A DNA stretch of 8,269 nt from an uncultured Flavobacteriales bacterium. Lineage in GTDB: Bacteria; Bacteroidota; Bacteroidia; Flavobacteriales; Crocinitomicaceae. The notes under the pieces were generated by a model. That model ran no database searches. It worked only from the letters and a program-made list of their open reading frames with translations, and was not told where the DNA came from. Below are positions 4,551 through 8,269 of this stretch, piece by piece (position 1 is the first letter of the stretch; the number at the start of each line of letters is the position of its first letter). A program made the translations under genes and the position numbers. The DNA lies in contig CAMLET010000118.1 of NCBI GenBank assembly GCA_946479125.1, positions 1-8,269 on the forward strand, in the 5' to 3' direction.

Positions 4551-7454
4551 ATGAAAAGATTATCTTTAGATATGCGTTTGCGTTGTGTCTTACTAGCTTT
4601 ATGCTCGCTTATTTGTTCTATATCACATGCTCAAAAGATCAGTTTTGAGAATATTGGTGTGCGAAATGGGTTGCCAGCGTCTGAGGTTTATAACCTTCAT
4701 CAAGATAAAAAGGGTTATCTATGGATTTTTACGGAGTACGGAATTGTTAAGTACAATGGAAGATCTTTTGTTCCTGTTTGTAAGAATTTACCCGTAAAGA
4801 AATGTGCTGTTTACGCTGTTGTTGAATCGGAAAACGGCAATATGTATGTTGTTAACTCTAAAGCCGAGGTATACAGAATCTACAATGACCGAGCATATAA
4901 GATTAGAGGACTTGAAAAGATAGCGGCTGATATTGCTTACTATGGAATGAATGTCAATGAGGCCTTTTTTACTGATAAAGGTGATTTGTGGTTAACAACT
5001 TTTTCGAAAAGTTTTAAGATTCCCAACCAGAAACTTCAGGTGAGGAACTTACCTTTTGACCAGGGCAAGAAAAGCAAAACTAAAAGAGCCGCGATAGTGA
5101 AGGATTTCATCAATGGAAGTCCAGAGAAGATATCAGGAAGAATATTATTCAATTCAGGTAAATTCTTTCCGCTCCATATAAATGGACAGATTTCCAACTC
5201 AAGGCTAATGTATTTCGAACTCGCTGATCGATCTTACATTGTTGAAGGGGATGGTATTGGTTACTCTGACAAGAAAGGGAAAAAGAAATTTTTGAAAACA
5301 AACGTCTTCACAATTAAGGTAAGAATTTCTCCTAATGGTCATATTTGGCTATGTTTGAATACACTGGGTTTGATGGAGTTGGATAAGGATTTGAACGTGC
5401 TCAACCGTTATTTCGAAGGTGAGATTGTCTCAGATGTTCTTTTTGATAATCAGTCGGGTATTTGGGTGAGTACTATTGGAAAAGGAATTTATCATTGTGA
5501 TAACATAAATAAAAGATCTTTTACATCTTCAAATGAATTGGCTGAAGAAATTTCTATGATTCAGGAGATGAACGGAAAACTTTTTATAGGAACTTCTCAG
5601 GGGAAACTTTTTGTACAGGATAATACCGGTCTGAAAAAAATTGAAACACCAAAAGGAATGCTTTCCCCCTTGCAAATTTACCTTCATCAGGGTAAAGTCT
5701 ACGTTGCCACTAAATCGTTTATTGGAATTATTAAGAATAATAAATTTACTTATCACAATCCAAGTACCAGAATTGGAGCCACCATTTACGGAATGACCAA
5801 CTACGACAAAGATCATTTGCTCGTGCTTTCCCCAAGTCGTATTGATCTTTACAATGTTAGAAGCTTCGGGCTTAAAAGACTCCATTTTAATAGCAAAAAC
5901 AGACATCTTACTGAACGTCGTCCAGGTGAGTATTATATGTCAACAACCAATGGTGTTTTGTTGATGAAGGATAATAAATTCAGTTATCCAAACTGTTTGT
6001 CACAATTAAAGGACAAGAATATTTCCAATATTGTTGTCGATCAAAAGAAAAATGTTTGGTTCTCAACTAAGGGTGACGGTGTTTATTGCCTGAACAAAAA
6101 GAATATTCTGGTGCATTATGTGAATCTACCAGTAAACATTGTGTATAGTATCAATTTCACCAAAAGTGGTCTTGTATTATTGTCAACAAATCAGGGCGCT
6201 TTTGCTGCTAAGAAGGAAAACATCAATGATAAGCGGCTTTGGAAATTGATTTTAAATGAAGAGACACTTTCTATGAAGGAGTATAAGAATAAACTATACA
6301 TCGGTACTAAGAAGGGATTAACCATTATTGATAATAAACAGTTATTCGCGGATAGAAAGTACAAGTTTTATCTCTCGTCGGTGAAAAGTAAACAAGGATA
6401 TCCGTTGTTATTAAAATCACGAGCACTTAAACATTACCAGAACAGTCTTTACTTCAATTATGATTTGCTTGACTTTCAGAAACATTCGAATACACTTGAA
6501 TTTAAATTAACTGGTCCAACCAAATTATCCGGAACTGTTATTGGCGATCAGCTTTATTTGCAAAATCTAGAGCCCGGTGAATATAAACTGGAAGTTTACC
6601 CAAAAATGCTTTTTGGAGATAGTCAGCGCTTGAAACATCAAATTGCTTTTTCAATTCATCCTGCATTTTGGCAAACCAGAGTGTTTTGGATCTTATTGTT
6701 GCTGATGTTTACTGGTTTAACGCTTTTGATTTTCTCTTTGTTTGTTCGCCGAAGAAATAAATTGCGTTTGGCTCGAGAAGAAATTGAACGCCAGTTGGTT
6801 GAGTACAGATTAACAGCGTTGAAATCTCAGATCAATCCACATTTTATGTCCAATTCATTGGTCGCAATTCAAAATCTCATTCTTCAGAACGAAGTGGACA
6901 GTGCAAATCTCTATCTGGCAAAATTCAGTTTACTGCTTCGATCGTTGTTGGATTATTCAAGTAAATCATACGCTACGTTGAAAAGCGAATTGGGATTAAT
7001 TGAATTATACGTTGAATTGGAGCAGCTTCGCTTTAGCAATAAGTTTAGATTTGAAGTTGAGGTAGATCAGGATGTAGATTTGGAAGAAACCATGATTCCT
7101 ACATTGGTTACTCAACCTTTCGTAGAAAATGCAATTTGGCACGGGTTATTGCCGCTGAGCAATCATGAATCAGCAATACTGAAGCTAAAGATCTTTTTTG
7201 AAGTGGAGAATTTGGTTTTGTCTATAATCGATAATGGTGTAGGGCGCGATTTTCAACGGAAAACCACCAGCGATAGGCAGTCAAAAGGTACAGAATTGAT
7301 TGCGAATAGAATTGAAAGTATGAACCAATTGTATCAAACAACTGGAGGAAAAATAGAAATTATTGACTTGTTTGAAGACGGACTTGCATCAGGAACAAGG
7401 ATCAATATTATTTTACCTAAAGATATGCTTGATAAACTCAATGAAAAATATTAA
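4551..7454 (+). CDS. Membrane sensor: periplasmic propeller ectodomain with LytS-type histidine kinase
   Basis: From the ATG at 4551 the protein has 967 residues. A signal peptide fills 1-27, with cleavage likely after SHA; ATG 4572 is an alternative start, and GTG 4446 would add an implausible 35-residue leader. Residues ~33-70 carry the opening signature of two-component-regulator propellers (GLPASEVYNLHQD, GYLWIFTEYGIVKYNG). Propeller strands recur at ~263 (GHIWLCLNTLGLMEL), ~302 (SGIWVSTIGKGIYH), ~341, ~381, ~499 (NVWFSTKGDGVYCL) and ~580 (KLYIGTKKGLTII). A divergent Y_Y_Y-like domain (~620-685, ending LEPGEYKLEVYP) precedes one membrane helix (~711-732). The cytoplasmic part is a PF06580 kinase: SQINPHFMSNSL with likely phosphoacceptor H764, QPFVENAIWHG (N860), DNGVGRD (D894) and C-terminal GTRINIILP of the ATPase fold. 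By family knowledge such kinases phosphorylate LytTR-type regulators; none is in the window. The signal sensed is unknown. The stop is 3 bp from the paralogous gene, implying an operon. Confidence 0.9.
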   Translation: MKRLSLDMRLRCVLLALCSLICSISHAQKISFENIGVRNGLPASEVYNLHQDKKGYLWIFTEYGIVKYNGRSFVPVCKNLPVKKCAVYAVVESENGNMYVVNSKAEVYRIYNDRAYKIRGLEKIAADIAYYGMNVNEAFFTDKGDLWLTTFSKSFKIPNQKLQVRNLPFDQGKKSKTKRAAIVKDFINGSPEKISGRILFNSGKFFPLHINGQISNSRLMYFELADRSYIVEGDGIGYSDKKGKKKFLKTNVFTIKVRISPNGHIWLCLNTLGLMELDKDLNVLNRYFEGEIVSDVLFDNQSGIWVSTIGKGIYHCDNINKRSFTSSNELAEEISMIQEMNGKLFIGTSQGKLFVQDNTGLKKIETPKGMLSPLQIYLHQGKVYVATKSFIGIIKNNKFTYHNPSTRIGATIYGMTNYDKDHLLVLSPSRIDLYNVRSFGLKRLHFNSKNRHLTERRPGEYYMSTTNGVLLMKDNKFSYPNCLSQLKDKNISNIVVDQKKNVWFSTKGDGVYCLNKKNILVHYVNLPVNIVYSINFTKSGLVLLSTNQGAFAAKKENINDKRLWKLILNEETLSMKEYKNKLYIGTKKGLTIIDNKQLFADRKYKFYLSSVKSKQGYPLLLKSRALKHYQNSLYFNYDLLDFQKHSNTLEFKLTGPTKLSGTVIGDQLYLQNLEPGEYKLEVYPKMLFGDSQRLKHQIAFSIHPAFWQTRVFWILLLLMFTGLTLLIFSLFVRRRNKLRLAREEIERQLVEYRLTALKSQINPHFMSNSLVAIQNLILQNEVDSANLYLAKFSLLLRSLLDYSSKSYATLKSELGLIELYVELEQLRFSNKFRFEVEVDQDVDLEETMIPTLVTQPFVENAIWHGLLPLSNHESAILKLKIFFEVENLVLSIIDNGVGRDFQRKTTSDRQSKGTELIANRIESMNQLYQTTGGKIEIIDLFEDGLASGTRINIILPKDMLDKLNEKY

Positions 7455-7457
7455 AGG

Positions 7458-8269
7458 ATGAATTTGAAATTACTTTTTTTCTGTCTTTTGATATTTAATG
7501 CAGCCGGATATTCTCAACGTTTGATCTTTGAAAATATTGGTGTAAAAAGAGGTTTGCCTGCTTCTGAGGTCTATAATCTTCATCAGGATAGAAAGGGGTT
7601 TATTTGGATGTTTACGGAGTTTGGGATAGCAAAGTACAATGGTTCAAAGTTCACTTCAGTTTGTACCAATCTTCCTGCAAAAAAAAGCGCTGTATACGCG
7701 GTTGCTGAATCTCCATCTGGGGTAATGTATTTTGCAAATTCCAAAAATGAATTCTACAGAGTAAATGGAAATGATGCATTCCGCATAACAGGAAAGAAGA
7801 TCGAAGAAGTCAGGAAGGATATCAATGCGAAGAGTCAGTATGTTCTTAATTTGATGATCGATGACAATCAGGTGATATGGATTTCTACAGGTACTCATTC
7901 ATATTCAATCAAGTCAACCGAGTATAAAGTAAGATCACTTAAAAATGAAAAACCTCAGAAACGAAAGAAAGCACAGTACTTTCTTTTTAAGAAACACAGT
8001 CCGAAAACGGATCCGTTTCAGGTGTCTTTTCGTTACGAATGGTGTCAATCAAAATTGTTGAGTTCTGGAGTACAGAAAGTTCCGATTTGGGGTAAGAGCG
8101 TGTGTGATAAATTGAATGCAGTTGGAAAGTGTATCGCATTTTTAGCAAAAAACAATTTATGTATTACTACGCGTAACTCCGTTTTCCTGGGTAGTCGTAA
8201 TGGATTACTAACTAAGACTTTAGATAATGAAATTGTTTGCGCAAATAGTTCTCCCAACGGTCATATTTG
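7458..8269 (+). CDS. Partial (3' end missing): paralogous propeller sensor protein
   Basis: The ATG at 7458 opens a frame with no stop up to the window edge: 270 codons plus two bases. Residues 1-19 form a compact signal peptide (hydrophobic LLFFCLLIF, cleavage likely before SQ or Q). The mature N terminus (FENIGVKRGLPASEVYNLHQD, then FTEFGIAKYNG) matches the preceding sensor at 35 of the first 50 residues by hand alignment; similarity then falls but stays colinear (SAVYAVAES, KVRSL plus a basic loop, SSPNGHI at 264-270). It is therefore the start of a second propeller ectodomain, and the same membrane helix plus LytS kinase architecture is expected but not visible. AGG sits directly against the ATG, too close for a normal Shine-Dalgarno site. 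With a 3-bp gap it is probably co-transcribed, perhaps translationally coupled. It could instead end as a hybrid kinase, a LuxR-type regulator or a kinase-less receptor. Confidence 0.88.
   Translation, partial: MNLKLLFFCLLIFNAAGYSQRLIFENIGVKRGLPASEVYNLHQDRKGFIWMFTEFGIAKYNGSKFTSVCTNLPAKKSAVYAVAESPSGVMYFANSKNEFYRVNGNDAFRITGKKIEEVRKDINAKSQYVLNLMIDDNQVIWISTGTHSYSIKSTEYKVRSLKNEKPQKRKKAQYFLFKKHSPKTDPFQVSFRYEWCQSKLLSSGVQKVPIWGKSVCDKLNAVGKCIAFLAKNNLCITTRNSVFLGSRNGLLTKTLDNEIVCANSSPNGHI

Noticed and set aside
5529..5906. A 125-residue open frame on the minus strand inside the first sensor gene.
   Set aside because: It is fully antisense to the propeller coding region, has no family motif, and its composition fits a shadow frame.
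7474..7686. Homopolymer runs (seven T at 7474-7480, eight A at 7679-7686) as programmed frameshift sites or assembly errors.
   Set aside because: The translation stays colinear with the paralogue across both runs, so no frameshift is indicated.
7656..8257. Two minus-strand open frames (7656-7898 and 8045-8257).
   Set aside because: They overlap the second sensor gene, which is supported by homology to its neighbour; the antisense frames show no domain signature.
1..8269. CRISPR arrays, tRNA or rRNA genes, insertion sequences, phage genes.
   Set aside because: Reading both strands showed no regularly spaced direct repeats, cloverleaf-like sequence, rRNA-like stretches, transposase motifs or phage structural genes.

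Overview
The window looks like a chromosomal segment from a Bacteroidota bacterium, most likely Flavobacteriales (a Crocinitomicaceae/Fluviicola-like lineage is my guess, not shown). The evidence is a type IX secretion 'type B' C-terminal sorting domain on a giant adhesin-like protein, a perfect TAnnTTTG-type -7 promoter element, little use of Shine-Dalgarno sites, moderately AT-rich DNA, and two periplasmic-propeller sensor proteins of the kind common in this phylum. I found no tRNA, rRNA, CRISPR array, insertion sequence or phage gene.

Layout. Positions 1-2931 (+) hold the 3' part of a secreted surface protein: SBBP-type beta-propeller repeats, a PKD domain, five Ig-like repeats of about 75 residues, and a T9SS type B sorting domain. 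Convergent to it, and interlocked through a shared TTAG, is mtaB (2928-4241, -), the radical-SAM methylthiotransferase that makes ms2t6A37 in tRNA. A 309-bp divergent intergenic region (4242-4550) carries a strong mtaB promoter and an unusual set of inverted repeats, including a perfect 13-bp pair. A 967-residue membrane sensor kinase follows (4551-7454, +): signal peptide, large propeller ectodomain, Y_Y_Y-like domain, one membrane segment and a LytS-type histidine kinase. Three bases downstream begins a paralogue (7458 to the window end, +), truncated by the window edge, which shares 35 of the first 50 mature residues with it.

How the genes fit together. mtaB is housekeeping, and the adhesin is an independent surface or secreted product. 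The two tandem sensors almost certainly form one transcription unit and probably sense periplasmic or extracellular signals. No response regulator lies in the window, so their output is unknown; one may lie downstream. The tandem sensors are the best candidate for an under-described system. Each part belongs to known families, so I do not claim a new system outright.
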